In this document: positions 44,774 to 54,468 of the stretch, piece by piece
Layout: each line of letters starts with the position of its first letter
Position numbering within the stretch: the first letter of the stretch is position 1
Assembly (NCBI GenBank): GCA_038103905.1
Contig: JAYNZW010000004.1
Coordinates: forward strand, 1 to 64,000
Direction: 5' to 3'
Source of the DNA: CABYIR01 sp038103905
GTDB taxonomy: Bacteria > Pseudomonadota > Alphaproteobacteria > Pelagibacterales > AG-422-B15
Length of the DNA: 64,000 nucleotides
Notes under the pieces: model-generated
Database searches by the model: none
Told to the model about the DNA's origin: nothing
What the model saw: the letters and a program-made list of their open reading frames with translations, nothing else
Program-made: the position numbers and the translations under genes

Positions 44774-46009
44774 ATGACGACAGAAGAAAAAGATATCTAT
44801 GCTATCGGAGAGATACCACCATTAGGATATGTTCCAAAAAAAATGCATGCTTGGGTCATCAGAAAAGATAGGCACGGCAATCCACTTCAATCTTTTGTCG
44901 AAGAAGAATTTGATATTCCCGAAATAGGTCCTAGTGAAGTTCTTGTTTTTGTAATGGCTGCCGGTGTTAATTATAACGGTGTTTGGGCTGGACTTGGCAA
45001 ACCTATATCAGTTCTTGATGTAACAAAAAAAGACTATCACATTGCTGGATCAGATGCTTCTGGAATAGTTTGGAAAGTTGGATCAGACGTTAAAAGATGG
45101 AAAGTCGGTGACGAAGTTGTAATTCATGCAATGACATGGGATCATGAAGATGTCGAAGTAAACGGTGGAGAGCCAATGCTATCTGAAACAAATAAAGTTT
45201 TTGGTTATGAAACCGCGGATGGTACTTTCGCACAATTTACTTCAGTTCAAGCACATCAATTAATGAAGAAGCCATCTCAGTTAACTTGGGAAGAAAGTGG
45301 ATGTTATAATTTGACTCTAGTAACAGCCTACAGAATGCTATTCGGTCACTCAGGTAATGAGTTAAAACCAGGTGAGTATGTTTTAGTATGGGGTGCATCG
45401 GGTGGATTAGGAAGCTTTGCGGTACAATTAGCAAAAACTGTTGGCGCTAAACCAATTGGTGTCATTTCTGACAACTCTAAAGCTGACTATGTAAAAAAAC
45501 TTGGCGCAGTTGGGGTTTTGAATAGAAAAGATTTCAATTGTTGGGGTGAACACCCAGATATTGATGATGAAGAAGCTTACAATAATTACATGAAGGAAGT
45601 AAGAAAATTTGGAAAAGCACTCTGGGAATTTACCGGTAAAGGTAAAAATGTCGATATGGTTTTTGAACACCCAGGAGAGTCAACTGTTCCAGTCTCTATG
45701 TTTGTTGTTAAAAGAGGCGGTATGGTCGTTATCTGTGCTGGGACAACTGGCTACAACCTTACATTAGATGCAAGATACCTATGGATGCACAGTAAAAGAC
45801 TACAGGGATCACACTTCGGTAATTCTAAACAGGCTAATGCAGCGAATCAGCTAGTAAGTGATGGTGTTATTGATCCATGTGTCTCAGAAGTATTTAGTTG
45901 GGACGGTATTCCGAATGCACATGAAAAAATGATGAACAATGAGCATAAAGCTGGAAACATGGCTGTCCTAGTAGGTGCAGCAAAGGAAGGATTAAAATCA
46001 CTTAATTAA
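44774..46009 (+). CDS. ccr: Crotonyl-CoA carboxylase/reductase
   Basis: Defining enzyme of the EMC pathway: it reductively carboxylates crotonyl-CoA with NADPH and CO2 to ethylmalonyl-CoA. It is a medium-chain dehydrogenase of 411 residues, slightly short of the usual 430. Marks are MAAGVNYNGVWAGLGKP, IAGSDASGIVWKVG, GYETADGTFAQFT, the NADPH fold VLVWGASGGLGSFAVQLAK, and GSHFGN near the C-terminus, which holds the His of the CO2 pocket in known family members. AGGAG lies five bases before the ATG. mcd follows after one base. Confidence 0.95.
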   Translation: MTTEEKDIYAIGEIPPLGYVPKKMHAWVIRKDRHGNPLQSFVEEEFDIPEIGPSEVLVFVMAAGVNYNGVWAGLGKPISVLDVTKKDYHIAGSDASGIVWKVGSDVKRWKVGDEVVIHAMTWDHEDVEVNGGEPMLSETNKVFGYETADGTFAQFTSVQAHQLMKKPSQLTWEESGCYNLTLVTAYRMLFGHSGNELKPGEYVLVWGASGGLGSFAVQLAKTVGAKPIGVISDNSKADYVKKLGAVGVLNRKDFNCWGEHPDIDDEEAYNNYMKEVRKFGKALWEFTGKGKNVDMVFEHPGESTVPVSMFVVKRGGMVVICAGTTGYNLTLDARYLWMHSKRLQGSHFGNSKQANAANQLVSDGVIDPCVSEVFSWDGIPNAHEKMMNNEHKAGNMAVLVGAAKEGLKSLN

Positions 46010-46010
46010 T

Positions 46011-47657
46011 ATGGATAATGTAATTGCGAAATGTCAAGAAGCTCAACAAACTGTTGATGCATATTATAATGTTGCAAAAGAACAAGTTAGCAAACTTGTA
46101 CTTGTTGATGGTAAGATTTCAAAAGATCATTTAAATCAGGAACAGCATGCTGCTCACGGTTTAGCTTGGATTGCAACTTATAAAGAGACGCTTCGTGAGA
46201 TGCTTAATTGGGCAAAAAACCTTGAGTCCGAAAATAGATTTACAGAATACGAAAAGCTTATTTTGCAAATAATTTTCTCCGAATACTTATGCCAGATTAA
46301 AACTGGCATTCCTATGTCACAATTGGAGGCTATACGCCCTCAAGACTTAGGCTTAAAGAACGGTTTATTTAGTGAAATAGATAACAGCAGCTTCAATGAT
46401 TTAATACTAAATGGAAATGAAACCAAAGATAGGTTAGAGCTCGCTAATATAGTTCGTGAAAGCTTATCAAGTAATAATTTTGGAAGCTTAGGACTTGATG
46501 AGACGTCTTCAATGATCAGAGATCAATTTAATAAATTCGTAGAAGAACATGTAACTCCTTATGCTCATGAATGGCACCTTAAGGATGAATTGATCCCAAT
46601 GTCCGTGATTGAAAAAATGTCCGAATTAGGAATATTTGGTTTAACAATACCTGAAGAATATGGTGGCCTAGGAATGAGTAAGCTCGCAATGTGCATTGTA
46701 ACTGAAGAGCTTGCAAGAGGTTATATAGGTATAGGCTCACTTGGTACGCGTACTGATATCTCATCTGAATTACTTTTAATTGGTGGAACAGAAGAACAGA
46801 AACAAAAATGGCTTCCAAAAATTGCTTCTGGTGAAATTTTGCCCACTGCAGTTTTTACTGAACCAAACACTGGCTCAGATTTAGCTTCGTTAAAAACTAG
46901 AGCTACTGCTAATGGTACTCATTATTCGATTACTGGAAACAAAACTTGGATTACTCACGGCGCTAGAAGTGATTTGATGACTCTTCTTGCTAGAACAAAT
47001 CCAGATGAGAAAGGCTATAAAGGCCTTTCCATGTTCCTTGCTGAAAAAGAAAGAGGTAGTGACGAAAATATGTTTCCTTCAGAGGGAATGTCTGGTGGAG
47101 AGATAGAGGTTCTTGGTTATCGTGGAATGAAAGAGTATGAAATAGCATTCGATGATTTCAAAGTTAAAAAAGAAAACCTGTTAGGTGGTGAAGAAGGTAA
47201 AGGTTTTAAACAGCTTATGGAAACCTTTGAGTCTGCCAGAATTCAAACGGCCGCTAGAGCTGTTGGAGTTGCTCAATCTTCAATGGAAACTGGTTTGAAT
47301 TATGCTTTAGATAGAAACCAATTTGGAAAATCTATTTATGAATTCCCAAGAGTTTCATCAAAAATAGTCTCTATGGTTACAGAGATAATGGCTGCTCGTC
47401 AGTTAACATATTATTCAGCTCGCGAAAAGGATACTGGCAACAGATGTGATGTTGAAGCAGGTATGGCCAAGCTACTTGGTGCAAGAGTTGCGTGGGCTTG
47501 CTCTGATAACTCTCTTCAGATACATGGTGGCAATGGGTTTGCCTTAGAGTACCCTATCAGTAGACTTCTTTGTGATTCAAGAATTTTAAATATCTTTGAA
47601 GGCGCAGCAGAGATGCAAGCAGAAGTAATTGCAAGACGACTTCTTACTTCAAACTAA
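46011..47657 (+). CDS. mcd: (2S)-Methylsuccinyl-CoA dehydrogenase
   Basis: An FAD acyl-CoA dehydrogenase that oxidises methylsuccinyl-CoA to mesaconyl-CoA. It has 548 residues, including the roughly 150-residue helical N-terminal extension (AKCQEAQQTVDAYYNVAKEQ) that separates Mcd from ordinary acyl-CoA dehydrogenases. The core shows GLTIPEEYGGLGMS, TAVFTEPNTGSDLASLKT, NKTWITHGARSDL and the C-terminal IHGGNGFALEYPISR with the flavin-site region. It begins one base after ccr; electrons probably pass to EtfAB encoded downstream. Confidence 0.94.
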   Translation: MDNVIAKCQEAQQTVDAYYNVAKEQVSKLVLVDGKISKDHLNQEQHAAHGLAWIATYKETLREMLNWAKNLESENRFTEYEKLILQIIFSEYLCQIKTGIPMSQLEAIRPQDLGLKNGLFSEIDNSSFNDLILNGNETKDRLELANIVRESLSSNNFGSLGLDETSSMIRDQFNKFVEEHVTPYAHEWHLKDELIPMSVIEKMSELGIFGLTIPEEYGGLGMSKLAMCIVTEELARGYIGIGSLGTRTDISSELLLIGGTEEQKQKWLPKIASGEILPTAVFTEPNTGSDLASLKTRATANGTHYSITGNKTWITHGARSDLMTLLARTNPDEKGYKGLSMFLAEKERGSDENMFPSEGMSGGEIEVLGYRGMKEYEIAFDDFKVKKENLLGGEEGKGFKQLMETFESARIQTAARAVGVAQSSMETGLNYALDRNQFGKSIYEFPRVSSKIVSMVTEIMAARQLTYYSAREKDTGNRCDVEAGMAKLLGARVAWACSDNSLQIHGGNGFALEYPISRLLCDSRILNIFEGAAEMQAEVIARRLLTSN

Positions 47658-47660
47658 TTG

Positions 47661-47861
47661 ATGTCGCCGGTCTTTTATTACATTTTAATTCCTATATCTA
47701 TTGCTGCTGTAGCTTTTGTTCTAGCAACTGGGATTTACAGCATGATGAAGGGAGGAGAATTTAACAGAAAATACTCAAACAAACTGATGCGACTTAGAAT
47801 ATTATTACAATTTATCGCAATATTGATTATTATGTTGGCAGTTTATTTAGCATCAAGATAA
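47661..47861 (+). CDS. HIG1-like twin transmembrane protein
   Basis: A 66-residue membrane protein with two hydrophobic helices (about residues 5-25 and 46-63) separated by a basic loop. NKLMRLRILLQFIAI resembles the HIG_1_N/RCF1 hairpin motif of twin-transmembrane proteins, which associate with cytochrome oxidase in mitochondria and are found in Alphaproteobacteria next to cobalamin adenosyltransferase genes. I chose the ATG at 47661 over the TTG just before it. It sits 5 bases before pduO. A role here is inferred only from family. Confidence 0.75.
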   Translation: MSPVFYYILIPISIAAVAFVLATGIYSMMKGGEFNRKYSNKLMRLRILLQFIAILIIMLAVYLASR

Positions 47862-47866
47862 CAATA

Positions 47867-48430
47867 ATGGTTAAGCTCAATAAGATTTATACTAAAACAG
47901 GAGATAAAGGTAAAACGAGCCTAGCTACTGGTAAAAGAGTTTCTAAGGATCATATTAGAATTAAATCATATGGATCAGTTGATGAACTAAATTCCATTTT
48001 AGGTATCGTCAGACATGCTATTTCTAAAAAAAATGTCAAAGTTATTTCAGAAATACAAAATGATTTATTTGACCTTGGTGCTGACTTAGCAACACCAATT
48101 GTATCGAAGCCAAAATTTAAACCTCTCAGAATAACTGAAAAACAAGTACTAAGAATTGAGAAAAAAATAGATGAATATAACAAGAAGCTAAATCCTTTAT
48201 CTTCATTCATCTTGCCTGGAGGATCTATGAGTGCGTCATATTTACACAATGCAAGAACTGTAGCCAGACGGGCCGAAACAAATATGGTTACTTTAAGTTC
48301 AAAAGAAAAGGTTAATCCTTTTGCACTTAAATATATAAACAGACTATCAGATTTATTTTTTGTACTTTCAAGAGTTGAAAATAATAATGGTAAAAAAGAT
48401 ATCCTCTGGAAGCCTGGCTTGAATACATAA
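47867..48430 (+). CDS. pduO: Cob(I)alamin adenosyltransferase, PduO type
   Basis: Makes adenosylcobalamin from cob(I)alamin and ATP, the cofactor of both Mcm and Ecm. It has 187 residues in the ATR/MMAB fold. The ATP-binding start is IYTKTGDKGKTSLATGKRVSK; then come KSYGSVDELNSILGIVR, LPGGSMSASYLHNARTVARRAE (the RxxxRRAE cobalamin/ATP site) and YINRLSDLFFVLSR. The location between EMC genes and etfBA fits a dedicated cofactor supply. Confidence 0.94.
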   Translation: MVKLNKIYTKTGDKGKTSLATGKRVSKDHIRIKSYGSVDELNSILGIVRHAISKKNVKVISEIQNDLFDLGADLATPIVSKPKFKPLRITEKQVLRIEKKIDEYNKKLNPLSSFILPGGSMSASYLHNARTVARRAETNMVTLSSKEKVNPFALKYINRLSDLFFVLSRVENNNGKKDILWKPGLNT

Positions 48431-48472
48431 AATTCATTGATATATTAATAAAAATAGATTATCCGTAATGCT

Positions 48473-49222
48473 ATGAAAATTTTAGTACCTATTAAAAGAG
48501 TTATTGATCCCTACGTCAGTATTCGTGTTAAATCTGATAATACTGGGGTTGAAACTGATAATGTTAAAATGTCAATGAACCCTTTCTGCGAAATTGCAGT
48601 AGAAGAAGCTATTAGATTAAAAGAATCGGGTAAAGCTGAAGAAATTGTTGTTGTTTCAGTTGGAAATCAATCATGTCAGGAAACAATAAGAACAGCTCTT
48701 GCAATGGGCGCTGATCGAGGGATCCATGTTTTAATTGATCAATCTGTTGAACCATTATCAATTGCAAAAATATTATCTAAAATAATCGATGAGGAGAAGC
48801 CTGGGTTAGTAATTTCAGGTAAACAAGCAATCGATGGTGATAATAATCAAACTGGTCAAATGCTAGCTGCTTTGACGGATATGCCACAAGGTACCTTTGC
48901 ATCCAAAATTGAAATTGATGGAGATAAAATTCAAGTCACTCGTGAGATTGATGGAGGTTTACAAACTATCAAACTAAATATGCCAGCAATAATCACAACT
49001 GACTTAAGATTAAATGAGCCTCGATATGCATCACTACCTAATATTATGAAGGCAAAAAAGAAACCTATCGATCAAAAAACTCCTGATGATTATGGCGTTG
49101 ACGTTACACCTAGACTAAAAACACTCAAGGTGATCGAACCTCCAAAAAGACAAGCAGGAATCAAGGTTGAAAATATTTCTGAATTAGTGGAAAAATTAAA
49201 AAATGAAGCAGGTGTTATATGA
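48473..49222 (+). CDS. etfB: Electron transfer flavoprotein beta subunit
   Basis: The AMP-binding subunit of ETF, which collects electrons from acyl-CoA dehydrogenases. It has 249 residues with [57 protein letters not shown] and the recognition-loop region [21 protein letters not shown]. Its stop overlaps etfA by 4 bases. Downstream of mcd, it is the likely acceptor for methylsuccinyl-CoA dehydrogenase. Confidence 0.96.
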   Translation: MKILVPIKRVIDPYVSIRVKSDNTGVETDNVKMSMNPFCEIAVEEAIRLKESGKAEEIVVVSVGNQSCQETIRTALAMGADRGIHVLIDQSVEPLSIAKILSKIIDEEKPGLVISGKQAIDGDNNQTGQMLAALTDMPQGTFASKIEIDGDKIQVTREIDGGLQTIKLNMPAIITTDLRLNEPRYASLPNIMKAKKKPIDQKTPDDYGVDVTPRLKTLKVIEPPKRQAGIKVENISELVEKLKNEAGVI

Positions 49223-50148
49223 CAACATTATTTTTTATTGAACATGCAAATGGCAAAATTAGTGATCAAAGCTTGAAGGCGATTTCTGCAACTAAAGATT
49301 TTGGAGAAGACGTTCACGGTATGATAGCTGGAACTAATATTGATTCTGTTGTTGAAGAAGCATCAAAGATATCTGGTGTATCAAAAATTATCCATGTTGA
49401 TAACGATGAATATAACAATATTCTCGCTGAAAAATTAACATCAATCATTGTTGATATATCTGAAAATTATAACTATTTTTGTGCCGCAGCAACTACGACT
49501 GGCAAAAATGTAATGCCAAGAGTAGCTGCAAAACTAGATGTTGCTCAAATTTCAGAAATTATTGGAGTTGAATCTAATGATACATTCATTCGCACAATAT
49601 ATGCAGGAAATGCAATCGCTACTGTTCAAAGTTCTGATGCCAAAAAAGTAGTGACTATTCGTCCAACAGCATATAAGGTAGTAGAAACAAGTGATACAGC
49701 TTGTGAAGTCGAAAAAGTGTCTCCTGAAAATATTCCAAATATATCTGAGTATGTAAGTGAAGAATTAACTAAGTCTGATAGACCTGAGTTAACGTCAGCA
49801 AAAATAATTATTTCTGGTGGTAGAGGAATGCAAAATGGAGAAAATTTTGAACTATTAGATAAAGTTGCTGCAAAACTAGGTGCTGCTGTTGGAGCCTCTA
49901 GAGCCGCAGTTGACGCAGGATTTGTGCCAAATGATTATCAAGTTGGTCAAACAGGAAAGGTTGTTGCCCCAGAGTTATATATTGCTGTTGGAATATCAGG
50001 TGCAATTCAACACCTAGCTGGAATGAAAGACTCTAAAGTTATTGTTGCTATAAATAAGGATGAAGAAGCACCTATTTTTGACGTCGCTGACTATGGACTT
50101 GTTGCTGACTTATTTCAAGTTCTTCCAGAGCTTGAGGGTGCAATTTAA
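49219..50148 (+). CDS. etfA: Electron transfer flavoprotein alpha subunit
   Basis: The FAD-binding subunit of ETF, 309 residues. The C-terminal FAD domain shows [60 protein letters not shown] and [21 protein letters not shown], then [11 protein letters not shown]. It passes electrons to ETF:quinone oxidoreductase, which is not in this window. Its TAA shares bases with the stop of the opposing tlpA-like gene (TTAA at 50145-50148). Confidence 0.96.
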   Translation: MTTLFFIEHANGKISDQSLKAISATKDFGEDVHGMIAGTNIDSVVEEASKISGVSKIIHVDNDEYNNILAEKLTSIIVDISENYNYFCAAATTTGKNVMPRVAAKLDVAQISEIIGVESNDTFIRTIYAGNAIATVQSSDAKKVVTIRPTAYKVVETSDTACEVEKVSPENIPNISEYVSEELTKSDRPELTSAKIIISGGRGMQNGENFELLDKVAAKLGAAVGASRAAVDAGFVPNDYQVGQTGKVVAPELYIAVGISGAIQHLAGMKDSKVIVAINKDEEAPIFDVADYGLVADLFQVLPELEGAI

Positions 50149-50687
50149 TTAGAAACTTCCTTACGAATTAATTCTATTATTTTTTTATCAGTCCACTCAG
50201 TTGGCCCTATTAATCTTGCCACTTCGAGTCCATTTTTATTGATTAATAATGTCACAGGAAGCCCTAAGATTTTAACTTCTCTCGGAATATTATTTTTATC
50301 ATCAAAATAAGTTTCAATATTATTAATATCAAAATCATCAAAAAAATTTAAAGCCTTCTTCTTTGGACCTCTATCTAAATTTATTGGTAGAACTAGAAAT
50401 TCATTTTTATCAAAATATGATTGAAGACTATCTAAAGAAGGCATTTCTTCTTTACAAGGCTCACACCACGTCGCCCATAAATTAATCAATAAAACTTTTT
50501 CTTGAAAATCATTTAAGGTAAAAATATCACCATTTTCATTTTCAAATTTACTTGAAAACCCAGGTTTTTCAGCAAAAATAAACTCTGAAGCAGCAATTGA
50601 GTTAATATTTAAGGGGTTACAAATTACTATTATTGTGGCATATACCAGCAAAATAAAATTACGCAGTAAGTCATTCATAAAGTACAT
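50145..50687 (-). CDS. TlpA/ResA-like periplasmic thioredoxin
   Basis: A membrane-anchored thiol-disulfide protein of about 180 residues. An N-terminal hydrophobic segment (NFILLVYATIIVICN) directs it to the periplasm. The thioredoxin fold has LLINLWATWCEPCKEEMPSL with the CxxC pair CEPC, and LGLPVTLLINKNGLEVARLIG with the cis-Pro. Its role may be cytochrome c or oxidase assembly. The start is uncertain: ATG at 50687 or 50678; both lie close to the argH start at 50707, so the promoters overlap. Confidence 0.85.
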   Translation of the reverse strand: MYFMNDLLRNFILLVYATIIVICNPLNINSIAASEFIFAEKPGFSSKFENENGDIFTLNDFQEKVLLINLWATWCEPCKEEMPSLDSLQSYFDKNEFLVLPINLDRGPKKKALNFFDDFDINNIETYFDDKNNIPREVKILGLPVTLLINKNGLEVARLIGPTEWTDKKIIELIRKEVSN

Positions 50688-50706
50688 AAAAATTAATAAC
50701 AACAAA

Positions 50707-52098
50707 ATGTCCAGTAAAAAAAGTAATAAACTCAGAAAAAGATTTAAAAAAGAAGCAAGCGATGCTTTTAAGTCAATAAACTCTTCGATAGAAATAGATA
50801 AGTTTTTATATCAAGAGGATATTGAAGGCTCTATTGCGCATGCAAAAATGCTTGCTAGTAAAAAAATTATATCGAATGCAGACTATAGTAAAATTTCAAC
50901 TGGATTAAAAAAAATATTATCTGAAATAAAATTAGGTAAATTTATTTTTAAAGACGATCATGAAGATATTCATATGAATATTGAAAGCAGACTCGAAGAA
51001 TTAATTGGAGAAGAGGCTGGAAAATTACATACCGCTAGATCTAGAAATGATCAGGTTGTTACAGATGTAAAATTATGGATAAAAAAGGATATTGATGAAA
51101 TTCTCAAAAAAATAATAAAACTTCAAAAGATAATTATAAATAAATCTGAAAGTAACATAGATACTTTTCTTCCTGGTATGACACATTTCCAAACTGCTCA
51201 ACCAGTTTCTTTTGCCCATCACTTGATGGCATATTACGAAATGTTTAAAAGAGATCTTGATAGATTCAAACAAACAAAAGTAAGATTAGATCAAAATCCT
51301 CTTGGAGCAGGTGCTCTAGCTGGAACTTCTTTTGGTATAAATAGAATGCAAACTACAAAATTACTTGGATTCAGAGAGCCCACAAGAAATTCCCTTGATA
51401 CAGTTTCTGATAGAGACTTTATAATGGATTATATATTTTCATCTTCTATGTGCAGTATTCACATGTCTCGGTTATCTGAAGAAATCATTTTATGGTCGTC
51501 TGATTTGATAAACTTTATTTCAATAGGTGATAACGTAATGTCAAGTTCATCAATAATGCCTCAGAAAAAAAATCCTGATTCAATGGAGCTTGTAAGAGCA
51601 AAAGCGTCGATAATTATAGGTAATTTATCTTCAATACAAAATGTAATGAAAAGTCTACCACTAACTTACTCAAAAGACTTACAAGAAGATAAAAGTCTTT
51701 TGAGAAACTCAAGTACAAATTTAAAGCTATCCATTGACTGTATGATTGACGTAGTCAAAAGTTTAAAAACTAATAAAAAAAATATGGAAAATGCTGTAAA
51801 ATCTGGATTTTCAAATGCTACAGACTTAGCTGATTGGCTAGTTAAAAATATTGATTACTCATTTAGAAAAGCTCATGGACTTGCTTCAAAGATTGTAAAT
51901 TTTGCAGAAACAAAAGGTGTAAAATTACATGAGTTAAGTTTGTTGGAATATCAAGAATTTGACAAAAATATTAATAAATCAGTATATAATGCAATTAAGT
52001 TGCCTTTCTCTGTTGATAATAAAAAGAGCTTTGGAGGAACCTCAAGGTCAGAGGTAAAAAAAATGATCAAGATTGCTAAGAAAGAAGTCTTAAAATGA
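50707..52098 (+). CDS. argH: Argininosuccinate lyase
   Basis: Last enzyme of arginine synthesis, releasing fumarate from argininosuccinate. From the ATG at 50707 it has 463 residues, the normal length; the upstream frame from 50635 has no family similarity. Marks are HEDIHMNIESRLEELIGEEAGKLHTARSRNDQV, PGMTHFQTAQPVSFAHHLMAYYEM and the fumarase-family signature SSSIMPQKKNPDSMELVR. It overlaps the small lipoprotein gene by 4 bases (ATGA), and lysA follows. Confidence 0.96.
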   Translation: MSSKKSNKLRKRFKKEASDAFKSINSSIEIDKFLYQEDIEGSIAHAKMLASKKIISNADYSKISTGLKKILSEIKLGKFIFKDDHEDIHMNIESRLEELIGEEAGKLHTARSRNDQVVTDVKLWIKKDIDEILKKIIKLQKIIINKSESNIDTFLPGMTHFQTAQPVSFAHHLMAYYEMFKRDLDRFKQTKVRLDQNPLGAGALAGTSFGINRMQTTKLLGFREPTRNSLDTVSDRDFIMDYIFSSSMCSIHMSRLSEEIILWSSDLINFISIGDNVMSSSSIMPQKKNPDSMELVRAKASIIIGNLSSIQNVMKSLPLTYSKDLQEDKSLLRNSSTNLKLSIDCMIDVVKSLKTNKKNMENAVKSGFSNATDLADWLVKNIDYSFRKAHGLASKIVNFAETKGVKLHELSLLEYQEFDKNINKSVYNAIKLPFSVDNKKSFGGTSRSEVKKMIKIAKKEVLK

Positions 52099-52226
52099 AA
52101 AGAATAATAGTCATTACAATAATGTTATTGCCAATTTTATCGTGTGGAAAAAAAGGATCATTAGAGTATCCATCTGAAGACACTCAAACATCTTTGATCA
52201 TTATCAAAAATATAAATTATTCTTAG
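52095..52226 (+). CDS. lptM: Small LptM-like lipoprotein
   Basis: A 43-residue protein. MKRIIVITIMLLPILSCGKKG has a basic start, a hydrophobic core and a lipobox (LPILSC), so it is probably cleaved and lipidated at Cys17. The sequence after the Cys (GKKGSLEYP) resembles the CGxKGPL-Y-P start of LptM (YifL), a lipoprotein that helps LptD mature in the outer membrane. The place between argH and lysA is the standard site of this gene in Proteobacteria. It overlaps argH by 4 bases, and lysA starts 4 bases after it. Confidence 0.75.
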   Translation: MKRIIVITIMLLPILSCGKKGSLEYPSEDTQTSLIIIKNINYS

Positions 52227-52230
52227 AATT

Positions 52231-53460
52231 ATGAGTAATTTTCAATATCAAGGTGAGAATTTAACTTGTGAAAATCTTGAGATAGATTCTATCACAAGAG
52301 ACTTAGAGACTCCTTTTTATTGTTATAGTTCAAAAAAAATTAGAGACAATATTAATAAATATAAAAATAACCTTAAAAACAGTAATTCAAAGATTTGTTT
52401 TGCTTTAAAGGCTAATTCAAATATTGAATTAATTAAAATAATAGCTCAACAAGGTTTAGGAGCTGACGTTGTATCAATGGGTGAATTTCAAAAAGCTCTC
52501 AAAGCTGGTATTTCTGGCAAAGATATTGTTTTTTCAGGCGTTGGTAAAACTCAAAAAGAAATAGAGTTTGCAATTAAAAACCATTGTTTTCAAATTAATG
52601 CTGAATCGCTGAGTGAAATTAAAAAAATAAATGAGATTGCTCAGAATTTGAATATCAAACAAAATATAGGTATTCGAATTAATCCAGACGTAAAACCTGA
52701 AACTCATTCTAAAATTACTACTGGTTCTATTGAAAATAAATTTGGCATACCCATAAGTGAAGTAAAAAATTTATTCAACCAATCTAATCTTTTTGAAAAT
52801 TTAAACTTTAATGGTCTTGCATTTCATATAGGTAGTCAAATTATGAAATTGGAACCATTTGAAGAGGCTTGTAAAATTACTAATCAACTAGTCAAAGAAA
52901 TAGAAAATAATGACTTCAAAATTAAAACAATAGATGTCGGAGGTGGAATTGGAATAGATGATGATGAAGAATTTCAATTTGAAAATTACTTTAATCTCAT
53001 AGACTTATATTTTGCAAAAAAAGATAGGATGATAATTTTTGAGCCAGGAAGGACCATAATTGGCAATACAGCATTATTAATATCAAAGATTTTATATATA
53101 AAAGAAACAGAAGATAAAATATTTGTTGTCATTGATGCTGGTATGAATGATTTTATGAGGCCAGCGTTATATGGTGCTGTGCACGATATACTCCCTATTC
53201 TAAAAAGTAGTTCAATTGAAAAAAAAACCATAGAAATTGTAGGCCCCATCTGTGAGACAAGTGACAAATTTTTAACTAGTGATAACTTTCAAAATGTTAA
53301 CGAGGGAGACTTCATAGCTATATCAAATGCTGGAGCGTATGGGTCATCAATGTCTTCAAACTATAACATAAGGCCAAATATTGCTGAAGTTTTAGTAAAT
53401 GATAAAAAATTTTCTATAATTCGGAAAAGGCAAAGTTTAGAAGACTTAATCAATCAGTAA
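52231..53460 (+). CDS. lysA: Diaminopimelate decarboxylase
   Basis: A PLP enzyme that makes lysine from meso-diaminopimelate. It has 409 residues with a TIM barrel plus beta-sandwich. Marks are TPFYCYSSKKIRDN, the PLP Lys in CFALKANSN, HIGSQIMKLEPF, VGGGIGIDD, EPGRTIIGN, VDAGMNDFMRPALYGA and GPICETSDKF, then AYGSSMSSNYN. It follows argH and the lipoprotein. Its last 11 bases overlap the zinc-ribbon gene on the other strand. Confidence 0.96.
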   Translation: MSNFQYQGENLTCENLEIDSITRDLETPFYCYSSKKIRDNINKYKNNLKNSNSKICFALKANSNIELIKIIAQQGLGADVVSMGEFQKALKAGISGKDIVFSGVGKTQKEIEFAIKNHCFQINAESLSEIKKINEIAQNLNIKQNIGIRINPDVKPETHSKITTGSIENKFGIPISEVKNLFNQSNLFENLNFNGLAFHIGSQIMKLEPFEEACKITNQLVKEIENNDFKIKTIDVGGGIGIDDDEEFQFENYFNLIDLYFAKKDRMIIFEPGRTIIGNTALLISKILYIKETEDKIFVVIDAGMNDFMRPALYGAVHDILPILKSSSIEKKTIEIVGPICETSDKFLTSDNFQNVNEGDFIAISNAGAYGSSMSSNYNIRPNIAEVLVNDKKFSIIRKRQSLEDLINQ

Positions 53461-53839
53461 AAAAATAATATATTTTTTTTACAAAAGAATCAATCAATTG
53501 ATTTAGATCTTTGGAAAATTCAACAGTATTTATCTGGATTATGTTTTCTGACATCAAATGTGCCGTGTAGAAAATAACTAAAAAGATTAATAATATAAAT
53601 GGCATTGGAATAGTTTTTTTCTTTTTGTAAATTACAGGTAAATTTGAGTCGTCATTAATAGTTTCTATTGTTGTTTGATGATTACTATCTTTGATTTGGT
53701 CATCAACATTAGGATTATATGACTTATTTTCATGATACCAGACATGGCCGCACCTAAAACACTTTACATGTCTACCATATTTTATTTGATGAATATCAAC
53801 TAGGTATTTAGCACCACATGAGGAACAGGATAAAATCAT
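53450..53839 (-). CDS. Zinc-ribbon (MJ0042-type) membrane protein
   Basis: A 129-residue protein. The N-terminal zinc ribbon has two CxxC pairs in MILSCSSCGAKYLVD and HVKCFRCGHVWYH. A polar linker follows, and a single membrane helix (PMPFILLIFLVIFYTAHLM, about residues 78-96). This architecture matches the alphaproteobacterial zinc-ribbon family near dedicated membrane or cell-division genes, but the function is unknown. It overlaps the end of lysA by 11 bases. Confidence 0.75.
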   Translation of the reverse strand: MILSCSSCGAKYLVDIHQIKYGRHVKCFRCGHVWYHENKSYNPNVDDQIKDSNHQTTIETINDDSNLPVIYKKKKTIPMPFILLIFLVIFYTAHLMSENIIQINTVEFSKDLNQLIDSFVKKIYYFFTD

Positions 53840-53892
53840 TTATTTTTTAAAGATAAATTTTTAATTAAAGAATAGAATAAACAAATAAATAT

Positions 53893-54468
53893 ATGATGCT
53901 AGACAAAATTAAAAATAAAAGAGTTTTAGTTGTAATCATCTCATTATTTCTATTATTTTTAATCTATTTTTCTTATTATTTATATCAAATCTATACTCCA
54001 TCAAAGACAAATTTAGATAATAATAATTACGATGCAGCAATTGTTTTAACAGGGGATCAATTCAGGATCCAAAAAGGTATTTCTCTATTAAGAGATAACA
54101 AAGTTAATAGACTGCTGATCTCTGGAGTTAATAAACGGATTTCAAAAAAAACAATTATTGCTAAATTCTCTGGCTCTGAAGATTTATTTAATTGCTGCAT
54201 TGATTTAGAAATGATCTCAACAAATACCTTTGAGAATGCCAAAGAAAGTTACATGTGGACAAGAGGTAACAAGTTAAATTCAATAATAGTAGTCTCATCT
54301 TTTTATCATTTACCTAGAGCTAAGTTGGAATTTGGCAGATTTTATAAAGATAAATCACTAATATTTGTTAGTGCAAACGATAATTTAATGAAAACATCGT
54401 TAAAAAAATTATTTATTGAATATATTAAGTATATTAGAACAAGTTTAAGTATTTTAATTGGATTATGA
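53893..54468 (+). CDS. YdcF/SanA-like membrane protein (DUF218)
   Basis: A 191-residue protein. An N-terminal transmembrane helix (VLVVIISLFLLFLIYFSYYLYQ) precedes a DUF218 domain with AAIVLTGDQFRIQKGISLLRD, RLLISGVNK, the Glu/Asn-rich ISTNTFENAKESYMW, and SIIVVSSFYHLPRAKLEF. DUF218 proteins are linked to envelope homeostasis and vancomycin resistance in E. coli. It overlaps plsC by 4 bases, giving a three-gene envelope operon with the DUF2125-like protein. Confidence 0.83.
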   Translation: MMLDKIKNKRVLVVIISLFLLFLIYFSYYLYQIYTPSKTNLDNNNYDAAIVLTGDQFRIQKGISLLRDNKVNRLLISGVNKRISKKTIIAKFSGSEDLFNCCIDLEMISTNTFENAKESYMWTRGNKLNSIIVVSSFYHLPRAKLEFGRFYKDKSLIFVSANDNLMKTSLKKLFIEYIKYIRTSLSILIGL

